A DNA stretch of 6,756 bases from an uncultured Eubacteriales bacterium. GTDB lineage: Bacteria > Bacillota > Clostridia > Monoglobales > Monoglobaceae. The stretch is from assembly GCA_900550775.1 (NCBI GenBank), contig URTH01000097.1:1-6756 (forward strand), read 5' to 3'. The notes under the pieces are model-generated. The model saw nothing but the letters and a program-made list of their open reading frames with translations, did no database searches and was not told where the DNA came from. Positions 1-5,866 of this stretch are shown piece by piece. Position numbers and translations under genes: made by a program. The number at the start of each line of letters is the position of its first letter. Within the stretch, counting starts at the first letter, position 1.

Positions 1-213
1 AACATCCCAAGGATCCTGACTCGACAACGCCGAAACGTCAATCTCATCGGCTCTCTTTTCCAAAATACGTTTGCCGCTTTTCTTTAACAGCTCCTTGGCA
101 ACCGTGGTTTTCCCGAATCCGCACGGGGCGCTGAACACCATAATCCGGCCATTTTCCATAAATTCCCGAAATTTTTTACGAATTTTCTCTTTGATTACGA
201 CCGCCTGCTTCAA
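1..213 (-). CDS. N-terminal fragment of a MalT/LuxR-like P-loop (STAND-type) regulator
   Basis: Only the first 71 residues lie in the window; the gene runs off the left edge with no stop. Residues 27-37 read FSAPCGFGKTT, a Walker A loop in which A29 stands in the usual first-Gly position and G34-K35-T36 form the phosphate-binding end. This matches the APxGxGKTT form seen at the N-terminus of MalT and other large LuxR-family ATPase regulators, which bind an inducer, oligomerise with ATP and activate transcription. A basic helix (residues 8-20) precedes it. The TTG start at 213 is chosen because AGGAGGT (221-227) sits 7 nt upstream; an in-frame GTG three codons earlier overlaps that site. The gene has its own promoter, so it is probably independent of the phosphatase gene upstream. 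The C-terminal LuxR HTH cannot be seen, so another P-loop ATPase remains possible. Confidence 0.7.
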   Translation of the reverse strand, partial: MKQAVVIKEKIRKKFREFMENGRIMVFSAPCGFGKTTVAKELLKKSGKRILEKRADEIDVSALSSQDPWDV

Positions 214-265
214 TGCACGCACCTCCTGCCGATATGATCACCGTCATAGATAGACCCTGCCTTTT

Positions 266-294
266 ATCATACCAGAAAAAACCGCTTTCGTCAT
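266..294 (-). promoter_or_regulatory. Sigma-A-like promoter with extended -10, for the partial MalT/LuxR-like gene
   Basis: On the minus strand, ATGACG (289-294, 4 of 6 matches to TTGACA) and TATGAT (266-271, 5 of 6 matches to TATAAT) are separated by exactly 17 bp. A TGG directly before TATGAT gives the extended -10 signature. The predicted start of transcription falls near 259, leaving an untranslated leader of about 45 nt with the AGGAGGT site near its end. Confidence 0.55.
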
Positions 295-317
295 CATCCC
301 AAAGTATGATATACGGT
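276..317 (-). terminator. Possible weak terminator after the PP2C gene
   Basis: Just after the TAG of the phosphatase gene, the minus strand has ACCG, an inner ATCAT/ATGAT pair, then CGGT followed by six T residues (276-281). The two short stems are separated by unpaired bases, so the hairpin is imperfect and probably weak. It overlaps the -35 region of the next promoter. It is the only candidate end for the four-gene transcript in this gap, and some read-through into the next gene is plausible. Confidence 0.3.
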
Positions 318-318
318 A

Positions 319-1308
319 CTATCCCATAAAAATCTGTGTTTGGTAACGGTCTCCGCTTTTTTCAATCATATGCAGACCGCAAAGGTGCACAAGATGCTTT
401 TTAAGATAGCGCGGCTTGACATGAACCGCGCGGGATAACTGCCGCAGCGTTTTCCCCTCGGTCAAAAGGGAAAGCAGGTCGTCATACCGCCGCACCCTTT
501 TTTCGTGATTCGTACCGCGCAGCTGCAAAAGCGTGTGCTTTTGTGCAGCATTCAGATGATGAAACCCGTCAAAACGGTCATCGCGCACCAAAACGGCGAT
601 GCTGCAATCGTCTTGCGTTGCCTGTCTGATGACCTGCTGAAAACTCTGATACAGCATTGCCTCAATCGCATCCTCCGGGATCATCATGGCCATTTGCATC
701 ACCTTTTTCAGCCCGTCCGACAAACGCTTTTCCTGCTTGTGATACAGCCCGGCCTCGCTGCCGTCCGACATCAGCACAAAGCCGTCAATCGTGCCGAGCG
801 TCCCTTTGATGAGCCGCATTCCCATCAGCGCCTCCTTTGAGGTCGTAAAGACGGTGGTGTTGACAAACTCTCCGTTTTCCGGCTGCGACGCGATCTTCAG
901 CACATCCTCTTTCAGATACCCGATCACGCCGTCTCCGATATGCACAAGGAAAAAGCGATCCTCTTTCACGGCGGCGGCCAGCAAGGTAGACGCAAGGTCT
1001 TTGGTGTCACATTCCAGCGCTTCCGCCTTTTTTTTCAGACAGTCTGTGATGTTTGCCATCAGCTGCTTTTTTACCATAACGCCGTCGTCCTGTGCAAAAT
1101 ATTCGTCAAAGTGTTCCGCAATGTCACGGCAGATGTCGGCCGTGACCGCAGCGGCCCCCTCATGGGATAATCTTGCCGATCCCGCTCCGTCCGCTAAGGC
1201 TGCAACATAGACCCCATCTTCTGCATACGAGAAGGTCTTATCCTGGCAGGGAATTTCTTCCCTTTCGTGGCCTCGCCCCTGTACTGCACACATAATCGTT
1301 TTCCACAT
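319..1308 (-). CDS. PP2C-family Ser/Thr phosphatase with C-terminal winged-helix-like domain (TerY-P triad phosphatase)
   Basis: A 329-residue protein. Residues 1-242 form a PP2C (PPM, PP2C_2-type) metal-dependent phosphatase: CQDK at 21-24, LADGAGS at 38-44 with metal ligand D40, HIGDG at 123-127, LMSDGS at 179-184 with D182, and QDD at 232-234. The expected acidic metal-binding positions appear intact, so it should be active. It would remove phosphates placed by the kinase encoded two genes upstream, as YegK/PphC is paired with a kinase and a vWA protein in E. coli. Residues about 270-325 are an extra module: TLRQLSRAVHVKPRYLKKHL followed by a short wing resembles a winged helix-turn-helix, which is not part of standard PP2C enzymes. 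No signal peptide or membrane segment is seen, so it is cytoplasmic. ATG at 1308 is preceded by GGAGG (1317-1321) with 8-nt spacing. The family call is firm; the DNA-binding reading of the tail is tentative. Confidence 0.88.
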   Translation of the reverse strand: MWKTIMCAVQGRGHEREEIPCQDKTFSYAEDGVYVAALADGAGSARLSHEGAAAVTADICRDIAEHFDEYFAQDDGVMVKKQLMANITDCLKKKAEALECDTKDLASTLLAAAVKEDRFFLVHIGDGVIGYLKEDVLKIASQPENGEFVNTTVFTTSKEALMGMRLIKGTLGTIDGFVLMSDGSEAGLYHKQEKRLSDGLKKVMQMAMMIPEDAIEAMLYQSFQQVIRQATQDDCSIAVLVRDDRFDGFHHLNAAQKHTLLQLRGTNHEKRVRRYDDLLSLLTEGKTLRQLSRAVHVKPRYLKKHLVHLCGLHMIEKSGDRYQTQIFMG

Positions 1309-1323
1309 TTTTATCGCCTCCGC

Positions 1324-1344
1324 GGGGACGCAAAGCGCGTCCCC
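1324..1344 (-). other. Perfect intercistronic hairpin just upstream of the PP2C ribosome binding site
   Basis: In the 49-nt gap between the vWA and phosphatase genes, GGGGACGC pairs perfectly with GCGTCCCC (8 bp, six of them G-C) around a 5-nt loop. It ends two bases before the GGAGG of the phosphatase gene and has no U-tract, so it is not a standard terminator. It could protect the upstream mRNA end, serve as a processing site, or set the dose of phosphatase relative to kinase and vWA protein. The structure is directly visible; its role is inferred. Confidence 0.7.
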
Positions 1345-1357
1345 TGTTCTATGCCGC

Positions 1358-2119
1358 TTATAAACTCGTCCAGCCCTTGATACCCTCTACGTCCAGCTCC
1401 ACACTCTCACCGGGCGTGGACTGCGAGGTCTTTGACACGCTTTTGCTGAGCCAGGAGAAGAACTCCTGAAACTTTAATCCCTGTAACTTCAGCGCCGAAC
1501 GCTTGGGCGAAAAGCTGTTTAGAACGCCCATATCCGCCTCGTTGCCGATCCCGATCGGGAACACGGTGAGCTTTCTTTGGTTGACCGCCTGTGCCGTGCG
1601 TGTAATGGCACGATCCAGCGCAACCGGGTCGCCGTTCGGAACGCCGTCCGTCATCAAAACCAGCCACGGCTGATAATAGTCAACGCCCTTGTCCTTGTAT
1701 TCCTGTTTTCTGCGCTCCAGCAGATCCAGTGCCAGGTTTACACCCTCGCCCATTGCGGTATCGCCCACCGGGCACAGGGTCGGAACATCGCCCTGTCTTT
1801 CCACATTGGCAAAATCCATCACGCAGGTTGCCTTGTTGTCAAAGGTCACGATGCAGATCTCGGCAGAATAAACCGCCATCTCGTCCTCGCGGATCGCCTT
1901 GTAGAACTGCTCCACACCCTTTTGCAGCTCCTCGATTCTGGAAGTACCGCCGGTTACAACATTCCAGGTGCGGCCGTCCTTAAATACGGTCTGTCCGGTC
2001 TGCACACAGTCGCCCTCTACCGCCCCCATCGAACCGCTGGTATCCAGGCACAAACAAATCGGTACACGCGGCGTCGGGTTATTTACCAAATCCTCAATTC
2101 TTAAAATCATGCTATCCAT
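1358..2119 (-). CDS. TerY-like von Willebrand factor A (vWA) domain protein of the TerY-P triad
   Basis: A 253-residue, almost single-domain vWA protein. The MIDAS metal site is complete: D26-T-S28-G-S30 within CLCLDTSGSMG, T121 in GDTAMGEG, and D158 in LMTDG. Between strands is an insertion of about 25 residues (33-58) rich in Gly, Thr and polar residues. It ends in a Ser/Thr-rich stretch (residues 226-236, SVSKTSQSTPG) that could be phosphorylated. TerY/YegL-type vWA proteins occur with a kinase and a PP2C enzyme and are thought to act as a metal-dependent scaffold or substrate. No signal peptide or membrane helix is seen. Two ATGs compete. The one at 2119 has GGGAGG (2128-2133) at 8-nt spacing and is preferred; the one at 2125 would be only 2 nt from it and would add two residues. 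The gene follows the kinase stop by 15 nt and is probably co-transcribed and coupled. Confidence 0.88.
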   Translation of the reverse strand: MDSMILRIEDLVNNPTPRVPICLCLDTSGSMGAVEGDCVQTGQTVFKDGRTWNVVTGGTSRIEELQKGVEQFYKAIREDEMAVYSAEICIVTFDNKATCVMDFANVERQGDVPTLCPVGDTAMGEGVNLALDLLERRKQEYKDKGVDYYQPWLVLMTDGVPNGDPVALDRAITRTAQAVNQRKLTVFPIGIGNEADMGVLNSFSPKRSALKLQGLKFQEFFSWLSKSVSKTSQSTPGESVELDVEGIKGWTSL

Positions 2120-2127
2120 TTTCATTT

Positions 2128-2133
2128 CCTCCC
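2128..2133 (-). promoter_or_regulatory. Ribosome binding site that decides the vWA start
   Basis: GGGAGG on the minus strand, directly after the TAA of the kinase gene (2135-2137). Its 8-nt distance to the ATG at 2119, against 2 nt to the ATG at 2125, favours the downstream start. Its closeness to the kinase stop suggests translational coupling. Confidence 0.6.
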
Positions 2134-2134
2134 T

Positions 2135-4591
2135 TTATATTGTTTTGGTCTTAAATTCTGATTCCATATAATGTACCATGTCGATATAACGCTGCTTGCA
2201 GGCCTCAAAGGCGTTTTCCCTGATATATGCAAGACACGGCTTTAAGTAATCCTCCCACAGCGTTTGGCAGTATGCGCCAAAGTGCTCCGACTGTTTCATT
2301 TTGCTGACCAGCAGCGGTGCCGAGCGGTAATACTCCGCAATCAGCGCCGGGCCGTCCGGCTGATGCGTAAGCCAGGTATCGCGGAAGTTACGCAGCGCAT
2401 TGAGCTCGGCGCACTGATCGTCCTTGCCGTAATATTCGCAAACCGCCGTCGTAATAAAGCAGAAGGTTCCGCCCTTTGGCTTTGGTTTCGGCGTTGGCGT
2501 TGGCGTTGGACGGCTCGGTACTGTCGGAACGCGCGTCATCGTCGGCCGATGAAACGGCAGCGGTATCGGCGTCTGCGTCTGGTTCTTCTTCCGTTCGCGG
2601 CACGCCTTGCACCGCTTTGGCACTTCAAAGCCCTTCGACTTTAAAAACTCATACTCACTGTTGGAAATCGCAAACTGCGTGCCGCAGTCGATGCAGGTCG
2701 GGCGCATACGGATTTCCCGTCTGTACCGAAAGCACTCCGGGCAGACGTCATGCTTTTTGGCGTTTTTGATGTACTTTTGATAGTTGGTATACATGATCTC
2801 CCGTCCGCAGCGTGCGCAGCGGTAAACCTCGCCGCGGTTGAGGCACGGACGGCAGATGCCGTTTTGACATTGATGCTCCTCTACCTCGTTGCCGCACAGC
2901 TTACAGGTCACGTACTCCGCCTTTGGGTTCTTTTTATGTCTGGTCGGGAAGAGTTCTTCCGACATCGGATCCTGTTTTCCGAACTTTCCGCTGTCCAAAA
3001 GCTCTAAGTAATAGGTAAAGATGGGCAGCCATTCGTCCGCCGAAAGCCGCGTGCTCTCGCTCGCATGCTCACCGTCTCCCCGGAAGGTGTTGTAAAACGC
3101 CTTTTTCAGGTCGAAGGTCAAATGGCTCCAGATATACCGCCACGGACCGTCCGGCGTTTTTCGGTTGGTGTTGTCCCCAAACGGATAGGAAAAGTCCATT
3201 TTGATGATATTATCGATGGGGTCCTCGCCGCCCTGCTGGGAATACGGCGGCTTACCCGGCAGCATAATCATAAAGAGCAGCGTTGCCACCGCGAAGTTCT
3301 CGTTTCCCTCGGTGCGCAGAAAATTGGCAAAATGCTTGCGCTGGATTTCCGGTGCGGTATAGTTGACCGTTCCGACCGGGCAGGGAAAATCCTCAATCTG
3401 GTAACTGTCCGTATCGACAAAGTAGACCTCCTTTGGCGATACGACTAAGATGTTGGATGGGTTGATGTCACCCATAATAATATTTTTATCGTGAAGATAT
3501 TGAATCTTTTTTAATATGGTGATGCAAAGCTCAACCGTATCCCTTTTCTTCCAATTGGGAAAGTTTTTCAAAAACAACGGCTTGATAAAGATACTCTTTT
3601 GCAGTTCCTTTCCCTTTGCCTTTGGCATCAGGTAGCCGACAAACTCCTTTTTGCTGTTATAGAGTGCGGCAATCGGGTAACAGATTCCCTCACAGGAGAA
3701 TGAGTGGCTGAGCATACGCTTGATTTTTTCGTATCTCCGCTTGGTGAGCTTTTCCTTTTTATAGATCTTTGCGACATACGGCGTGTTGGTCTGATAAATG
3801 ACCCCTTCGCCGCCGGCGGCCAGCGCACGCATCAGCTTTACGGGTGCAGAGCCGGCATAGACCGTCTCGTTCTTCTTTGGCACATGGCTGACGCCAAGGG
3901 GCGCGTCGCTGATTTTTGTCACTGCGGTGCAGACTTCAAACGCGTCGTCATCGTCTATGTCGGCTTCCGTTTCTGTCACCGTCACGGATTTCGGTCTGCT
4001 TTTCGGCGCTGTACTCGGTTTGCTTGCCGCGGCGCCCGTGCTGCGCTTGCTCTCGTTTTTTTCCGCATGCCCGTTTTCGTCTCCCCACTGAAAATTGCTT
4101 AAATAACCGTATTGGTTAATCTGCTTGACATGCACGGGATATGCCTTGACCGACTTGCTCCCGTTGAGCGCGTAAATGTCCCTCGCCAGACCGTTATCCT
4201 GTGTAATCAGCAGCATCTTATGATTCAACCGAAACTTGGTAAAGACGACCTGAAACACGTTATCCGCAAAATTGTCGGTTTTCTCGCCTCTGATCTCTAC
4301 ATAACCGGCGGCAACCAGCTGCTTTACCTTTTTCAGACTGTTTTTGGCGTCCTCGGCAAGCTTCGGTTTTTCCGTGTTCTTCGCGTGCTTTTCCAGTTCC
4401 TCAACGCTGCGAAACGGAACGATGATCTTATTTTTGTACTCGTCCAGGTACGATATCACATGAACCCAAAACTTTTCCGCTGCGGAATGCAGAATACTGC
4501 AGGTATCGATAAAAATTTTCCAGTCCTTGACGTAGTTTTCCAGTCCTTGCTTTGCATAACCCTCTTTGTCTGTGATTTCATAATCTCTCAT
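2135..4591 (-). CDS. PIN-domain / Ser-Thr kinase / triple zinc-ribbon / CFI-box fusion protein (TerY-P triad kinase)
   Basis: An 818-residue protein. Residues 24-152 form a PIN-like nuclease domain: IFIDT with D29, VEELE (63-67), D106 and D110 in TDNFADN, and ITQDNGLA with D132, so a full acidic set is present. A low-complexity linker with an acidic run (DIDDDD, 211-216) follows. Residues 250-535 are a kinase: Gly loop GGEGVIY (260-266), K275, catalytic MGDINPSN with D375 and N380, metal-binding D395 in VDTDSYQI (the DFG equivalent), and TAPE at 412-415. The GD-for-RD and DxDSxQ forms are typical of YegI/TerY-associated kinases. Three CxxC-CxxC zinc ribbons follow: C563/566/580/583, C592/595/617/620 and C633/636/661/664. 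A Pro/Thr/Lys-rich linker (671-706) leads to a CFI-box C-terminal domain starting CFITTAVC (711-718). No membrane segment is seen. GGGGGG lies 7 nt before the ATG, and the gap to the preceding gene is 13 nt. Substrates are unknown; RNA cleavage by the PIN domain is inferred. Confidence 0.88.
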   Translation of the reverse strand: MRDYEITDKEGYAKQGLENYVKDWKIFIDTCSILHSAAEKFWVHVISYLDEYKNKIIVPFRSVEELEKHAKNTEKPKLAEDAKNSLKKVKQLVAAGYVEIRGEKTDNFADNVFQVVFTKFRLNHKMLLITQDNGLARDIYALNGSKSVKAYPVHVKQINQYGYLSNFQWGDENGHAEKNESKRSTGAAASKPSTAPKSRPKSVTVTETEADIDDDDAFEVCTAVTKISDAPLGVSHVPKKNETVYAGSAPVKLMRALAAGGEGVIYQTNTPYVAKIYKKEKLTKRRYEKIKRMLSHSFSCEGICYPIAALYNSKKEFVGYLMPKAKGKELQKSIFIKPLFLKNFPNWKKRDTVELCITILKKIQYLHDKNIIMGDINPSNILVVSPKEVYFVDTDSYQIEDFPCPVGTVNYTAPEIQRKHFANFLRTEGNENFAVATLLFMIMLPGKPPYSQQGGEDPIDNIIKMDFSYPFGDNTNRKTPDGPWRYIWSHLTFDLKKAFYNTFRGDGEHASESTRLSADEWLPIFTYYLELLDSGKFGKQDPMSEELFPTRHKKNPKAEYVTCKLCGNEVEEHQCQNGICRPCLNRGEVYRCARCGREIMYTNYQKYIKNAKKHDVCPECFRYRREIRMRPTCIDCGTQFAISNSEYEFLKSKGFEVPKRCKACRERKKNQTQTPIPLPFHRPTMTRVPTVPSRPTPTPTPKPKPKGGTFCFITTAVCEYYGKDDQCAELNALRNFRDTWLTHQPDGPALIAEYYRSAPLLVSKMKQSEHFGAYCQTLWEDYLKPCLAYIRENAFEACKQRYIDMVHYMESEFKTKTI
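2490..2507 (-). repeat. Short tandem repeat encoding the Pro-Thr linker
   Basis: Three perfect copies of GGCGTT (plus-strand reading) encode part of the PTPTPTPKPKPK stretch between the zinc ribbons and the CFI-box domain. Tandem hexamers in a linker can change copy number without breaking the frame, so linker length may vary among strains. Confidence 0.6.
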
Positions 4592-4604
4592 TCACAATCC
4601 CCCC

Positions 4605-5546
4605 CTAATCAATTCGATTCCATCCAATCAGTGACCCGTTGTCACGGTTTGTTTCATAGGACGCGTCCGTCTGCGCGTCCGAAATCTCATCCTCCCTCCA
4701 TCGTCTGATTCCGATCTGATGTTCATATTTTAAAACTAAAATGCGAAACCCTCCCAAGGTGTCGTTATTCAGCATCATGATCTGTCCGGCAAGTCCTGCG
4801 TCATTGGTAATCAGCGCCAGGCGGTTGACCGCTTTGAATTTTGCAAACACCGAGATAAAGGTCGCCATCACGCTGCCGTCGTTTTTCTCGCCCCGAATTT
4901 CGGCAAGATCCTCACTTTGCATATGCGACAGCAGATTCATCCCCCGTCTGCCCTTTTCGCTTTTGGCGATCTCCTCGCTCAGCATATCGTACTGCATGGA
5001 CTTGATGACGCCAAGCGGAACAATAAACCGATTGTCGTTGTGCTTCATGGCGGATCGCAAAGGCTGCAGCGCCGCCGCAAAGCCCTCCTCGCACAGTACG
5101 CTCTGATCGAGAAAGATACGGCAGCTTTCTGCAATATAGCAAAAATCGTCCCGTTCCATGAACTCCGATTCGTTTTGCAGACTGCCGAGAATCTTGGATT
5201 CGTCCGGAAAGCATAAGAACCACTTTTTGAGCAGCGACCCGTTTTCAATCATCGCAAACAAATGATGATCCGATTCCTCCTCATTGGAACAGAGAATGGT
5301 CGATATCACGGAGAGCAGCTCCGGCTTATCCTTGACGCAGTGATCGATGATGGCACAAACGGCAACATACTGCACCACGCTCATCTTATTTTTTTTACTT
5401 TCCAGATTGTTAATCGTCTGTCGTGTCAATCCGACCAGATCCCCAAACTCCTGTACGCCAAATCCCAGCACAAGCCGAATCTGTTTTAAGGAGGTCTGCA
5501 TCGTCTCAACCATGCTCTGCCGTAATCGGAAATAAAAATCTATCAC
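4605..5546 (-). CDS. XRE-type helix-turn-helix protein with degenerate PIN-like domain, probable operon autoregulator
   Basis: A 313-residue protein starting at GTG 5546. Residues about 17-60 form an XRE/Cro-like helix-turn-helix (FGDLVGLTRQTINNLESKK, 34-52). A helical middle leads to a PIN-like domain (about 135-280). It is clearly related to the N-terminus of the next gene product: both have an I-F-[IL]-D strand (D147 here), the string IRGEK followed by an acidic turn (D223), and LALITNDAGLA with D249. The glutamates of VEELE are replaced by KSMQ (182-185) and the second Asp of the D-rich turn by M227, so nuclease activity is doubtful. The frame stays open to an ATG at 5645, but the promoter lies inside that extension. 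GGCAGGTG (5553-5560), 6 nt before GTG 5546, supports the shorter start. An ATG at residue 12 is a weaker alternative. First gene of the operon, 13 nt before the kinase gene. Repression of its own promoter is inferred. Confidence 0.75.
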   Translation of the reverse strand: MIDFYFRLRQSMVETMQTSLKQIRLVLGFGVQEFGDLVGLTRQTINNLESKKNKMSVVQYVAVCAIIDHCVKDKPELLSVISTILCSNEEESDHHLFAMIENGSLLKKWFLCFPDESKILGSLQNESEFMERDDFCYIAESCRIFLDQSVLCEEGFAAALQPLRSAMKHNDNRFIVPLGVIKSMQYDMLSEEIAKSEKGRRGMNLLSHMQSEDLAEIRGEKNDGSVMATFISVFAKFKAVNRLALITNDAGLAGQIMMLNNDTLGGFRILVLKYEHQIGIRRWREDEISDAQTDASYETNRDNGSLIGWNRID

Positions 5547-5570
5547 GCTTTTCACCTGCCTTCTGATGAT

Positions 5571-5599
5571 AGGATACCACATCATTTTACTAATGTCAA
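5571..5599 (-). promoter_or_regulatory. Promoter of the HTH-PIN / kinase / vWA / PP2C operon
   Basis: On the minus strand, a perfect TTGACA (5594-5599) is followed by a 17-bp spacer and TATCCT (5571-5576, 4 of 6 matches), with TGG just before it as an extended -10. The predicted start of transcription lies near 5564, giving a short leader of roughly 20 nt that contains GGCAGGTG. All four downstream genes are closely spaced and have no other convincing promoter, so this probably drives the whole module. Confidence 0.7.
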
Positions 5600-5620
5600 T
5601 ATATTTTACATATGTAAAAT
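5584..5620 (-). promoter_or_regulatory. Paired operator-like sites overlapping the operon promoter
   Basis: A perfect 18-bp palindrome, ATTTTACATATGTAAAAT, occupies 5603-5620, three bases upstream of the -35. Nineteen bases away, 5584-5596 repeats it with two changes: minus-strand ACATTAGTAAAAT against ACATATGTAAAAT at 5603-5615. The second copy overlaps the -35 hexamer and spacer, where a bound protein would block RNA polymerase. Two more TTTTAC boxes lie upstream at 5625-5630 and 5633-5638. The natural candidate binder is the HTH protein encoded by the first gene; this is inferred. Confidence 0.65.
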
Positions 5621-5683
5621 GAGCTTTTACGTTTTTACCAAGCAAAACCGCTTTCTTTTGTGCAAATTGCTGCTAAATACCCG

Positions 5684-5717
5684 AAAAAAGAAAAAAGCGA
5701 TGGCGAAAGCCGCCACC
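5684..5717 (-). terminator. Rho-independent terminator ending the metallophosphoesterase-SDR transcript
   Basis: On the minus strand, GGTGGCG (5711-5717) pairs with CGCCATC (5699-5705) as a 7-bp stem with one G-U pair and a GCTTT loop. It is followed by GC and then TTTTTT-C-TTTTTT (5684-5696). It lies about 150 bp beyond the SDR stop and about 85 bp before the next operon's -35, so it separates the two transcription units. Confidence 0.75.
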
Positions 5718-5866
5718 GGATAAGGGAACGAATGTTTCCCTGCCCGATGGCAGCCAACGCCACCGCACAAGCTGTCAAAAAAATCGGTTTTCAGCAAGAT
5801 ACTGCCTTGCATGCCGCCGTGTCCGTTATCGCAAGATCGCAGAATCTTTGAAATCGGAAAAAAATT
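5718..5866 (-). other. Non-coding stretch with serial small hairpins between the SDR stop and the terminator
   Basis: I find no convincing gene here. Read on the minus strand it begins with a run of eight T just after the SDR stop. It then has GCAAG/CTTGC, a 5-bp CTGCC/GGCAG stem with ATCG loop (5740-5753), and GGGAA/TTCCC, before the terminator. The 8-mer CGGTGGCG occurs twice on this strand, at 5758-5765 and 5711-5718; the second copy is the 5' arm of the terminator, so the first could compete for the same partner. It may be a 3' UTR-derived small RNA or simply a structured tail. No known riboswitch core was recognised. Confidence 0.35.

Noticed and set aside
1577..2104. Plus-strand open frame of 175 codons
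   Set aside because: It lies wholly antisense to the vWA gene, which has an intact MIDAS, and shows no family resemblance.
4112..4708. Plus-strand open frame of 198 codons
   Set aside because: It is antisense to the kinase N-terminus and the end of the HTH-PIN gene, has no recognisable domain, and is explained by the codon pattern of the real genes.
5547..5645. N-terminal extension of the HTH-PIN gene to an ATG at 5645
   Set aside because: The extension contains the operon promoter and the operator pair, and the ATG has no good ribosome site. GTG 5546 with GGCAGGTG is better placed.
5773..5778. Second TTGACA on the minus strand as a promoter for a small RNA
   Set aside because: No -10-like hexamer occurs at 16-18 bp downstream; the region there is GC-rich hairpin sequence.
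5684..5780. Possible riboswitch (considered c-di-GMP, fluoride and cobalamin types)
   Set aside because: The conserved cores of these classes are absent. Only short local stems and a terminator are visible, and the element ends the upstream transcript instead of leading a gene.
5627..5812. Small minus-strand open frame across the intergenic region
   Set aside because: It runs through the terminator hairpin and its U-tract, has no ribosome site, and its Phe-rich run is simply the translated T-tract.
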